Positions 1 to 5,225 of a stretch of 8,196 nucleotides of DNA are shown piece after piece. Position numbers and translations under genes: made by a program. The stretch spans positions 1-8,196 of the forward strand of contig JAODLU010000307.1 in NCBI GenBank assembly GCA_025464125.1, read 5' to 3'. Below the pieces are notes generated by a model. It did not search any database. It worked only from the letters and a program-made list of their open reading frames with translations, and was not told the origin of the DNA. The stretch's first letter is position 1; every line of letters starts with the position of its first letter. The DNA is from Microbacteriaceae bacterium (GTDB taxonomy: Bacteria > Actinomycetota > Actinomycetes > Actinomycetales > Microbacteriaceae).

Positions 1-163
1 CGAGCGTTTCATCGCCGACCAGGATGCCGGAGCGCCCGAGTTCCTCGAGCTGCGCGCCAAGGGCGCTGCCCACCCGATCGAGGCAACCGGCAAGGAACTG
101 CGCTCACTCTTCGCCTGGAAGCAGGTCGACGAGGACTACGTAGACGGTTCCGCCGCCCGCTAG
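1..163 (+). CDS. C-terminal end of an unidentified protein (5' truncated)
   Basis: An open frame enters from the left edge (codons begin at base 2) and ends at TAG 161-163, giving about 53 C-terminal residues. Codon use is typical of a real high-GC gene (G/C in nearly every third position), and a strong terminator follows 14 bases after the stop, which supports a genuine gene end. The visible tail is soluble and charged: residues such as ERFIADQDAG near the left edge, a helical LRSLFAWKQV stretch and an acidic VDEDYVDG stretch close to the end. There is no membrane segment, sorting signal or metal motif. I do not recognise the family from this fragment and assign no function. Confidence is for it being coding, not for identity. 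Confidence 0.7.
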   Translation, partial: ERFIADQDAGAPEFLELRAKGAAHPIEATGKELRSLFAWKQVDEDYVDGSAAR

Positions 164-177
164 TCGCCCGCCTGAAC

Positions 178-207
178 AAAAGCCCCGGCCTCGCGGCCGG
201 GGCTTTT
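178..207 (+). terminator. Rho-independent terminator after the truncated first gene
   Basis: A perfect 13-bp inverted repeat (arms 178-190 and 195-207) with a 4-base TCGC loop. The arm reads AAAAGCCCCGGCC, so the hairpin is GC-rich at its core and ends in TTTT on the plus strand (and, by symmetry, on the minus strand). It lies 14 bases past the TAG at 161-163 and just before the promoter of the next gene, so it isolates the two transcription units. Confidence 0.93.
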
Positions 208-231
208 GCGTTTCCCGGCTGCTGCGTCCAA

Positions 232-256
232 TAGAGTGAGCCTCAACCCGGGGGAA
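232..256 (+). promoter_or_regulatory. Promoter -10 box and ribosome binding site of first LAXTG gene
   Basis: TAGAGT at 232-237 fits the actinobacterial TANNNT -10 pattern. It is followed by CAACCCGGGGGAA (244-256), whose GGGGGA is the Shine-Dalgarno site five to six bases before ATG 261. Transcription would start near 244, giving a leader under 20 bases. No convincing -35 is seen. The same arrangement recurs before the paralog (1033-1056), with the 13-base CAACCCGGGGGAA identical, and this duplication is the main support. The promoter call is inferred; the ribosome binding site is clear. Confidence 0.5.
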
Positions 257-260
257 CATC

Positions 261-1007
261 ATGAAGAAGCCTGTCATCATCGCTGCCGTCGCCGGCATCC
301 TGCTCGCTGTGGGCTTTGCCGCACCCGCGCAGGCCGATACGACCACCACGAGCACAGTGACCACGCTCACTGCAGGGGATGTTACGACCGCTATTTACCC
401 GATGAGCTTTCCCCCGATGGTTGCGGCCGGCCCCGTCACCCTTCCCGCGTCATTCACAGTTTCGGAAGCCGACCAGTTCAAGTCGTCGAGCCTGTCTCCG
501 GGTACTCCGGCAGCGGACTGCACCGCCCGCAACGTCAATTCGTTCACGATGGCGTTCACCATTGTCAACGGCAGTATTGCGGGATCTCCGACGTCGAGCC
601 AGGTGGGCCTGTTCCTTGGCGGCACCGACCCGACTTTCGCGGACGCAAGCAATTTCACCTACACCGGTGCTGGCGCGGCTGCAGTGGACGGTGGAGTCAT
701 TAACATCACCATCCCCGCGTCGGAAACACCCCAGTCCGGAACGGTCACCCTGACCTATCCGACACCAGTGGCGATCGCATCGCTCGTGCAACTCGTCGGA
801 TTCTTCGCCGGCGACATCACGATCGACTCCGCGAGCTTCAGCGTGACGGATACCTGCGCCGATCCGATCCCTGCCGCCGTGCCAGACCCTGAGCCCCAGC
901 TGGCGTCGACCGGCTACGAGGTGCTGCCGATCGGGCTCGGAGCCACGGCGCTGCTTGCCGCCGGAGTGTGCTTCGCGCTGACGGCTCGTCGCTCGCGCCG
1001 CGCCTAG
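261..1007 (+). CDS. Secreted LAXTG-anchored surface protein, tandem copy 1
   Basis: A 248-residue exported protein. Residues 1-25 form a signal peptide: KK, a hydrophobic core to about residue 20, then APAQA before D26 as the likely signal peptidase I site. A Thr-rich stretch (27-43) leads into an extracellular domain of alternating hydrophobic and Ser/Thr/Gly residues that looks beta-rich. Two cysteines (C87, C199) could form a disulfide across it. A Pro/Glu linker (206-213) precedes LASTG at 214-218, then a hydrophobic segment (about 221-240) and a basic RRSRR tail. This is a complete cell-wall sorting signal. LAXTG in high-GC actinobacteria is the known class E sortase motif, so covalent attachment to peptidoglycan is predicted. 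ATG 261 is chosen because it sits behind GGGGGA and begins the signal peptide. No known domain is recognised in the middle; function (adhesin, coat, pilin-like) is unknown. By eye it is about 70% identical to the next gene. Confidence 0.9.
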   Translation: MKKPVIIAAVAGILLAVGFAAPAQADTTTTSTVTTLTAGDVTTAIYPMSFPPMVAAGPVTLPASFTVSEADQFKSSSLSPGTPAADCTARNVNSFTMAFTIVNGSIAGSPTSSQVGLFLGGTDPTFADASNFTYTGAGAAAVDGGVINITIPASETPQSGTVTLTYPTPVAIASLVQLVGFFAGDITIDSASFSVTDTCADPIPAAVPDPEPQLASTGYEVLPIGLGATALLAAGVCFALTARRSRRA

Positions 1008-1032
1008 CGACACCACGCATGCCGGGATCCCC

Positions 1033-1056
1033 TAGTCTGGGCACAACCCGGGGGAA
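1033..1056 (+). promoter_or_regulatory. Duplicated promoter and ribosome binding site of second LAXTG gene
   Basis: TAGTCT (1033-1038) fits TANNNT and CAACCCGGGGGAA (1044-1056) matches the element before the first copy base for base. The distance from box to ATG is 22 bases here and 23 there. This suggests the duplicated unit included its promoter, so the second copy need not depend on read-through. A -35 element is not evident. The Shine-Dalgarno GGGGGA is unambiguous; the promoter role is inference. Confidence 0.5.
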
Positions 1057-1060
1057 ATCC

Positions 1061-1804
1061 ATGAAGAAGCCTGTCATCATCGCTGCCGTTGCCGGCATCC
1101 TGCTCGCCGTTGGATTTGCCGCGCCCGCGCAGGCGGATACGACCACGACGACGACGGTAACCGCGGTCACCGCAGGCGACATCACCACGGCGGTCTACCC
1201 CTTTGCGCTGCAGCCCATGGTGCCGGCAGGGCCTGTGACCTTCCCGCTCTCTTTCACCGTCACTTCGGATGACAATTTTCCGTCCTCCCTGCTTTTTCCG
1301 GGTGCTGCGGCTGCCGAGTGCACACGAGCGGTGAGCTCGTTCACGATGGCGTTCACAATCGTCAACGGAGCCGATTCTGTAGGTCCACCGTCGAGCCAGG
1401 TTGGGCTGTTCCTCGGCGGCGGCGATCCCGACAACTTCGCTAACAGCGACTTCACCTACTCGGGTGCCGGTGACGCAGGCATATCCGACGGAATCGTCCA
1501 CATCCTCATTCCCGGTTCGCAAGCACCTCAGTCGGGCACAGTTACGCTGACCTACCCGGCAGCCGTGCCGGTCGCCTCCCTCGCCCAGTTCGTCGGATTC
1601 GATGAGGGCGACATCACAATCACCTCGGCCAGCTTCAGCGTCACCGACACCTGTGCTGACCCGATTCCGGCCGCAGTGCCTGACCCTGAGCCCGAACTTG
1701 CGGCTACGGGCTACGAGGTCCTGCCGATCGGACTCGGCGCCGCCGCGCTGCTTGCGGCCGGCGTGTGCTTCGCGCTGACCGCTCGTCGCTCGCGCCGCGC
1801 CTGA
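1061..1804 (+). CDS. Secreted LAXTG-anchored surface protein, tandem copy 2
   Basis: A 247-residue paralog of the preceding gene. The first 30 residues are identical, including the signal peptide with cleavage expected after AQA (residue 25). The extracellular region has diverged (roughly residues 31-155), but C87 and C198 keep the positions of the putative disulfide. The C-terminal part from about 155 on is nearly identical again: Pro/Glu linker, LAATG at 213-217, hydrophobic segment about 220-239, tail RRSRR. It is therefore predicted to be anchored by the same class E sortase. The frame is open upstream to 968, but ATG 1061 is the start because it has the GGGGGA site and begins the signal peptide; the upstream extension would read through the promoter region. 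Fold and ligand are unknown. It ends 6 bases from the convergent zinc-ribbon gene, with no obvious U-tract terminator between. Confidence 0.9.
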   Translation: MKKPVIIAAVAGILLAVGFAAPAQADTTTTTTVTAVTAGDITTAVYPFALQPMVPAGPVTFPLSFTVTSDDNFPSSLLFPGAAAAECTRAVSSFTMAFTIVNGADSVGPPSSQVGLFLGGGDPDNFANSDFTYSGAGDAGISDGIVHILIPGSQAPQSGTVTLTYPAAVPVASLAQFVGFDEGDITITSASFSVTDTCADPIPAAVPDPEPELAATGYEVLPIGLGAAALLAAGVCFALTARRSRRA

Positions 1805-1810
1805 GTCGCC

Positions 1811-2074
1811 CTAGCGGGGAGCGCGCAGCCAGGCCGTTCCGCGCAGGTCGAGCTCTGTCGCATCCGTCTTCTGCAGGATCACCATCAGAACCGCGTCGCA
1901 GTGCGAGCAGCGCACGATGAAACTGTGCGGCTTCTCGTAGACCATGGCTCGCGCGAGTTCCGTGGTGTCTCCGCAGGAGGCGCAGCGGGCGGATGCCGAC
2001 GTCACGTCGAAATCGAAGACCTCGCTGAGCGGTCCCGCCAGGGCGTTGCCGTCAACGTGCTTGCCATCCGTCAT
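1811..2074 (-). CDS. Small zinc-ribbon protein, DUF6510-like
   Basis: An 87-residue protein with two CxxC knuckles, C31-A-S-C34 and C56-S-H-C59, separated by 21 residues, the layout of a rubredoxin-like zinc ribbon. A short acidic/hydrophobic N-terminal helix (about 9-24, ALAGPLSEVFDF) precedes it and a basic LRAPR tail ends it. From memory this matches the actinobacterial DUF6510 family, which is commonly found beside the sulfite-oxidase-like and FAD reductase pair upstream of it here. The biochemical role is unknown. A structural zinc site or an electron-carrier role are both possible, and neither is shown by sequence. GAGAGG sits about 6-7 bases before ATG 2074. It starts 15 bases after the stop of the flavoprotein gene and is the last gene of the operon. 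A 9-base direct repeat (GGTGCCTGA on the minus strand, at 2098-2090 and 2082-2074) spans that stop and this start. Confidence 0.85.
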   Translation of the reverse strand: MTDGKHVDGNALAGPLSEVFDFDVTSASARCASCGDTTELARAMVYEKPHSFIVRCSHCDAVLMVILQKTDATELDLRGTAWLRAPR

Positions 2075-2089
2075 CAGGCACCTCTCATC

Positions 2090-2806
2090 TCAGGCACCGC
2101 CGAAGCGCTCGGTCTTGACTCGGGCGGGATCGTGGCCGAGCTCGACGAGCCAGCTCGCGACCGCCTCGACGAAGGGCGTCGGCCCGCAGACGAAGACGGC
2201 GGGGTTCTCGGCGGCGGGAATGACGGCGGCGGCCAGCGTCTCGCGGGTAAGCCGGCCGATCGGGCCGGTCCATGAGCCAGGGCCCTTGCGGGTGTAGATC
2301 CAGGTGACGTCGAGCGCGGGGCCGGCCAGGTCATCGATCTCTTTCGCGTAGAACGCGTCATCGTCCGTGCGCGCCGAGTACAGCAGCCGGAAGGGAACAG
2401 CGCTTGCAGCGGCGGCGTGCTGGCGCATCATCGCCATCAGGGGCACGACGCCGGAACCGCCGCCGATGAGCTGCACGGGCTCAGTGGCACCCTCGCGCCA
2501 GACGAACCAGCCGCCGAGCGGGCCGCGCACCTCGAGCTGGTCGCCGGGCATGATGTCCATGGTCAGGTAGGGCGACACCTCGCCATCGGGAATGCGGTCT
2601 ACGGCGAGCTCGACCAGTCCGCTGCCGACGGAGGCGATCGAATACGAGCGGGCTGCCTGGTAGCCGTCTTCCGAGGTCAGGCGCACATCCAGGTGCTGGC
2701 CCGCGAGGTTCCCCGGCCAGTGCGGAACGTCGAGTTCGATCACGCGGCCGCTCGGGGTCGCGTACGACGTCTTCGATACCGTAGCGGCCATCCAGTGCGC
2801 TGTCAC
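2090..2806 (-). CDS. FAD-binding ferredoxin/flavodoxin-reductase-like oxidoreductase
   Basis: A 238-residue soluble flavoprotein of the ferredoxin-NADP reductase superfamily. Residues about 5-105 form the FAD-binding barrel, with GQHLDVRL at 36-43 and the flavin-binding RSYS at 53-56. Residues about 110-235 form the NAD(P) domain, with the glycine loop GGGSGVVPL at 115-123 and CGPT at 207-210. There is no plant-type 2Fe-2S domain, so it passes electrons straight to a partner. The neighbouring molybdopterin enzyme, 10 bases upstream in the same operon, is the likely partner (inference). The start is uncertain. GTG 2806 is preferred because it retains the W-x-x-A-T-V beginning usual in this family (HWMAATV) and falls just after the upstream stop; ATG 2791 would remove five residues. 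Neither has a strong Shine-Dalgarno site, so translational coupling is likely. The frame stays open upstream within the molybdopterin gene, but that part is out of frame with it and is not coding. Confidence 0.88.
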   Translation of the reverse strand: MTAHWMAATVSKTSYATPSGRVIELDVPHWPGNLAGQHLDVRLTSEDGYQAARSYSIASVGSGLVELAVDRIPDGEVSPYLTMDIMPGDQLEVRGPLGGWFVWREGATEPVQLIGGGSGVVPLMAMMRQHAAAASAVPFRLLYSARTDDDAFYAKEIDDLAGPALDVTWIYTRKGPGSWTGPIGRLTRETLAAAVIPAAENPAVFVCGPTPFVEAVASWLVELGHDPARVKTERFGGA

Positions 2807-2816
2807 CGTTTGGCGA

Positions 2817-3410
2817 TCACGAGTAGCGCTCTTCGCGCCAGGGGTCACCGTAGGTGTGGTACCCGTTCTGCTCCCAGAAACCGGGCTCGTCCTGCTGCTG
2901 CATCTCGAGCCCCCTGATCCACTTCGCGCTCTTCCAGAAGTAGAGATGGGGCACGAGAAGTCGCACGGGCCCGCCATGTTCGGGTTCGAGGGGTTCTCCG
3001 TCGAACTCGAACGCGAGCCACGCCTTGCCGTCGAGCAGGTCTTCGAGGGGCAGGTTGGTGGTGTAGCCGCCGTAGGAGTGCGCCATGACGAACTCGTCGG
3101 TCGTCTCGACGTCGGCAAAGAGAGTATCGAGCGAGACACCACGCCACGTCGTGCCGAGCTTCGACCAGCGGGTGACGCAGTGGATGTCGGTGTCCACGGT
3201 TTCGATAGGCAGCGCCATCATCTCGTCCCAGCTCCAGGTGTGGAGAGTCGCATCATCCGTGCGGATTGAGAACTGCCAGTCGGCCGTATCGACCTCGGGT
3301 GTCGGACCGGCAGAGAGCACCGGAAAGTCCCGGGTGAGGAACTGCCCTGGGGGAAGGTCTGGGCCAGGCTCGCGACGCCGACCGGTGAACCCGCGGGAGA
3401 TGACTGCCAT
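2817..3410 (-). CDS. Sulfite-oxidase-like molybdopterin oxidoreductase
   Basis: A 197-residue protein of the oxidoreductase molybdopterin-binding fold (sulfite oxidase / MsrP superfamily). Cys78 in DIHCVTRWSKLG is the expected molybdenum thiolate ligand. HGGPVRLLVP (145-154) and KSAKWIRG (160-167) are the other typical cofactor-pocket stretches. There is no twin-arginine or Sec signal, no haem domain and no C-terminal dimerisation domain, so it is predicted to be cytoplasmic, unlike periplasmic MsrP or SorA. The natural substrate is not inferable; sulfite, a sulfoxide or another oxyanion are possible. Its operon partner is a flavin reductase that could exchange electrons with NAD(P)H. The divergent moaA-moaD genes supply steps of its cofactor. 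ATG 3410 gives the family-typical MAVISRGFTGRRR start. A TACTGT box six bases before it suggests a leaderless or near-leaderless message, as the only Shine-Dalgarno-like bases (AAGG) are too close. Confidence 0.92.
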   Translation of the reverse strand: MAVISRGFTGRRREPGPDLPPGQFLTRDFPVLSAGPTPEVDTADWQFSIRTDDATLHTWSWDEMMALPIETVDTDIHCVTRWSKLGTTWRGVSLDTLFADVETTDEFVMAHSYGGYTTNLPLEDLLDGKAWLAFEFDGEPLEPEHGGPVRLLVPHLYFWKSAKWIRGLEMQQQDEPGFWEQNGYHTYGDPWREERYS

Positions 3411-3453
3411 GCCTTAACAGTACCGACGCAGCGGCGGGAGTTTACGATGGACC
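3411..3453. promoter_or_regulatory. Compact divergent promoter region between molybdoenzyme and moaA
   Basis: Only 43 bases separate the two divergent start codons. On the minus strand TACTGT (bases 3422-3417) lies six bases before ATG 3410, the exact spacing for a transcript beginning at the start codon. On the plus strand TACGAT (3443-3448) lies five bases before ATG 3454. GGGAG at 3436-3440 is a possible but distant ribosome site for moaA. No good -35 elements are visible for either. Leaderless initiation is common in actinobacteria, but the boxes here are short matches and the call is inference. Confidence 0.45.
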
Positions 3454-4551
3454 ATGGTCTCTCTCGCTCTCGGCATCCCGGCCATTCGCCGCGACCCGAC
3501 CGAGATGCGCTCGATGGCTGGCAGGCCCGATGTGCAGGGGCTGGTCGATCGCTTTGGGCGCACCGCCCGCGACCTGCGCATCTCGGTGACCGAGAAGTGT
3601 TCGCTGCGCTGCACATATTGCATGCCGGAGCAGGGGCTGCCGGCGATCCCCCGTGACGACCTGCTCACCCCGGTGGAGATCGCGCGGCTGGTCGGCATCG
3701 CGGTTCGGGATCTCGGTGTTCGCGACATCCGCTTCACTGGAGGCGAGCCGCTCATGCGGGCAGATCTTGCAGAAATCATCGCCCTGTCTTCGGCGGTTGC
3801 TACTGCGCCCGACGGCGAGCGGGCTTCGCTGTCGATGACGACCAACGCGATCGGGCTCGATCATCGCATCCTCGAGCTTGTCGCCGCGGGCCTCACACGC
3901 ATCAACATCTCCCTCGACACAGTCGACCGCGACCATTTCGCGAGGCTCACCCGCCGCGACCGCCTGCCGTCAGTGTTCGCCGGCATCGAGTCAGCGAAGG
4001 CGGCTGGTGTCACGCCGCTGAAGATCAACGCAGTGCTGATGCGCGACACCCTGGCCGGAGCCGCCGACCTGCTCGAGTGGGCGCTGGCGAACGAGGTGCG
4101 CCTGCGTTTCATCGAGCAGATGCCGCTCGACGCCGACGAAGCATGGGCGCGAGACAACATGGTGGATGCCGCCGAGCTGCTCGATGTGCTCGGTGCGCGT
4201 TTCACGTTGGCCGAGCCACACCGCGAAGACCCCTCAGCGCCGGCGGAGGAGTGGCTCGTCGACGGCTATTCGGGTGCGGACGGCCCGGCTACCGTTGGCA
4301 TCATCGCGTCGGTCACACGTTCCTTCTGCGAGGCCTGTGATCGCACCCGCATCACCGCCGAGGGCACTGTGCGGTCCTGCCTCTTCGGTGATGACGAAAC
4401 CGATCTTCGGGGACTCCTTCGCAGCGGCGCCGCAGATTCAACGCTGGCCGACTACTGGCGCGCTGCGATGTGGGGCAAGCAGGCAGGTCACGGCATGGCA
4501 CTGCCGGGGTTCGTGCGCCCGGTGCGCAGCATGGGTGCAATCGGTGGCTGA
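3454..4551 (+). CDS. moaA: GTP 3',8-cyclase (molybdenum cofactor biosynthesis)
   Basis: A 365-residue radical SAM enzyme that catalyses the first step of molybdopterin synthesis, converting GTP to 3',8-cyclo-7,8-dihydro-GTP for MoaC. The N-terminal 4Fe-4S cluster motif CX3CX2C is C49, C53, C56 (KCSLRCTYC). The SAM-binding glycine motif TGGEP is at 95-99. A second cluster, which binds the GTP substrate, has C292, C295 and C309 (CX2CX13C). The protein ends in GG, the C-terminal dipeptide known to reach the active site in MoaA. The usual TTNG is TTNA here (T129-A132), a mild oddity. ATG 3454 is chosen because MVSLALGIP matches the start of actinobacterial homologues. A frame-shifted ATG at 3447 only opens a short spurious frame. 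The gene overlaps moaD by eight bases if moaD starts at GTG 4544, and it heads a plus-strand operon divergent from the molybdoenzyme. Confidence 0.97.
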   Translation: MVSLALGIPAIRRDPTEMRSMAGRPDVQGLVDRFGRTARDLRISVTEKCSLRCTYCMPEQGLPAIPRDDLLTPVEIARLVGIAVRDLGVRDIRFTGGEPLMRADLAEIIALSSAVATAPDGERASLSMTTNAIGLDHRILELVAAGLTRINISLDTVDRDHFARLTRRDRLPSVFAGIESAKAAGVTPLKINAVLMRDTLAGAADLLEWALANEVRLRFIEQMPLDADEAWARDNMVDAAELLDVLGARFTLAEPHREDPSAPAEEWLVDGYSGADGPATVGIIASVTRSFCEACDRTRITAEGTVRSCLFGDDETDLRGLLRSGAADSTLADYWRAAMWGKQAGHGMALPGFVRPVRSMGAIGG

Positions 4552-4795
4552 GCGCGGGGACGTGCGGGTGCGGTACTTCGCGGCGGCGGCCGAGGCTGCT
4601 GGTCGTGAAGAGGAATCTATGGCGCCGGTCGCGACGGTCGGGGCGCTGAAAGCCTTGCTGCTCGAGCGCTACGGCGAACCGATGGCGCGGGTGCTGAAAT
4701 CTGGCTCGTTCCTCGTAGACGGTGTGGTCAGCCGCGATGATTCGCGTTCGATCGGCCTCAGCGTAGACGTGCTGCCCCCGTTTGCCGGCGGCTGA
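4544..4795 (+). CDS. moaD: Molybdopterin synthase sulfur-carrier subunit
   Basis: A small ubiquitin-like protein (83 residues from GTG 4544) ending in PPFAGG. The terminal Gly-Gly is adenylated and thiocarboxylated, then donates sulfur to precursor Z in the MoaD-MoaE complex. The first strand [14 protein letters not shown] is typical of the family, as is the final hydrophobic strand [10 protein letters not shown]. The start is not certain. GTG 4544 overlaps the moaA stop and suits translational coupling. GTG 4562 would give 77 residues beginning at the first strand, and GTG 4568 has the best-spaced GGGGA but would cut that strand. No moaE, moaC, moeA or moeB is in the window, so these must lie elsewhere. 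Confidence 0.9.
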   Translation: MAERGDVRVRYFAAAAEAAGREEESMAPVATVGALKALLLERYGEPMARVLKSGSFLVDGVVSRDDSRSIGLSVDVLPPFAGG

Positions 4796-4799
4796 ACAC

Positions 4800-5225
4800 A
4801 TGGCAGTCGACATGCACTACGTGACCCTCAAGTGGGTAAAGCCGGAAGACCTGAACGCCAGAGGCACGCTCTTCGGCGGCAGCCTGCTGCGCTGGATCGA
4901 CGAGGAGGCCGGCATTTACTCGGTGCTGCAGCTCGGAACGCAGAGCGTTGTCACCAAGTACATGTCGGAAATCAGCTTCGAGAGTTCGGCAGTCGTTGGC
5001 GACATGATCGAGCTGTCCCTCGGCGCCTTCGAGTTCGGCCGGACATCGATCACGCTGAGGGCAGAAGCGAACAATGTGTTCACGAAGGCGAAGATCCTGA
5101 CCATCGAGAAGATCGTGTTCGTCAATGTCGACGAAAATGGGCGACCGAAGCCGCACGGTTTCACCGACGTCACCCTTGGCCGGGATCGGATCCCGGCCAA
5201 GAGCGATGATGAAGCTGTTACTTGA
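4800..5225 (+). CDS. Hotdog-fold acyl-CoA thioesterase
   Basis: A 141-residue single-domain hotdog protein of the YciA / cytosolic acyl-CoA hydrolase type, which hydrolyses acyl-CoA to free acid and CoA. The hallmark stretch N19-A-R-G-T-L-F-G-G-S-L-L-R-W-I-D34 carries the conserved N..G.LFGG..L.W.D pattern, with D34 as the expected catalytic acid. The central strands around 50-60 and 84-110 fit the fold, and VNVDENGRPKPH (109-120) matches the family's usual end of the last strand. ATG 4800 lies four bases after the moaD stop, implying one operon. ATG 4812 is an alternative. A TTG at 4782 would overlap moaD and is less likely. No link between this enzyme and molybdenum metabolism is known to me, so co-transcription may be incidental. 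The last codons overlap the 3' end of the convergent lipoprotein gene by eight bases and contain a strong hairpin. Confidence 0.92.
   Translation: MAVDMHYVTLKWVKPEDLNARGTLFGGSLLRWIDEEAGIYSVLQLGTQSVVTKYMSEISFESSAVVGDMIELSLGAFEFGRTSITLRAEANNVFTKAKILTIEKIVFVNVDENGRPKPHGFTDVTLGRDRIPAKSDDEAVT
5174..5201. terminator. Hairpin between convergent genes, inside the thioesterase 3' end
   Basis: A perfect inverted repeat: CTTGGCCGGGAT (5175-5186) and ATCCCGGCCAAG (5190-5201) with a 3-base CGG loop, giving a 12-bp stem. It lies within the thioesterase coding sequence 22 bases before its stop, and on the minus strand it begins 17 bases after the lipoprotein stop. No U-tract follows on either strand, so it is not a classical intrinsic terminator. 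Its placement suggests a transcription barrier or 3'-end stabiliser for the minus-strand gene (inference). Confidence 0.6.

Noticed and set aside
450..1016. Long minus-strand open frames across both LAXTG genes and other genes
   Set aside because: They are Arg-rich shadows of GC-rich coding sequence with no ribosome site or recognisable domain.
968..1060. Longer N-terminus for the second LAXTG protein, starting at ATG 968
   Set aside because: It would place 31 extra residues before a signal peptide and read through the end of the previous gene and a duplicated promoter/ribosome site; ATG 1061 matches the first copy exactly.
1008..1060. Possible terminator between the two LAXTG genes
   Set aside because: No stem followed by a T-run was found in the 53-base gap; read-through remains possible.
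2807..3142. Minus-strand open frame extending the flavin reductase upstream to 3142
   Set aside because: It lies out of frame inside the molybdopterin oxidoreductase gene, has low-complexity Ser/Arg/Thr composition, and lacks family similarity.
4166..4543. Plus-strand frame extending moaD upstream inside moaA
   Set aside because: It is antagonised by the clear MoaA frame including its second cluster cysteines; MoaD length and first strand fix the start near 4544-4562.
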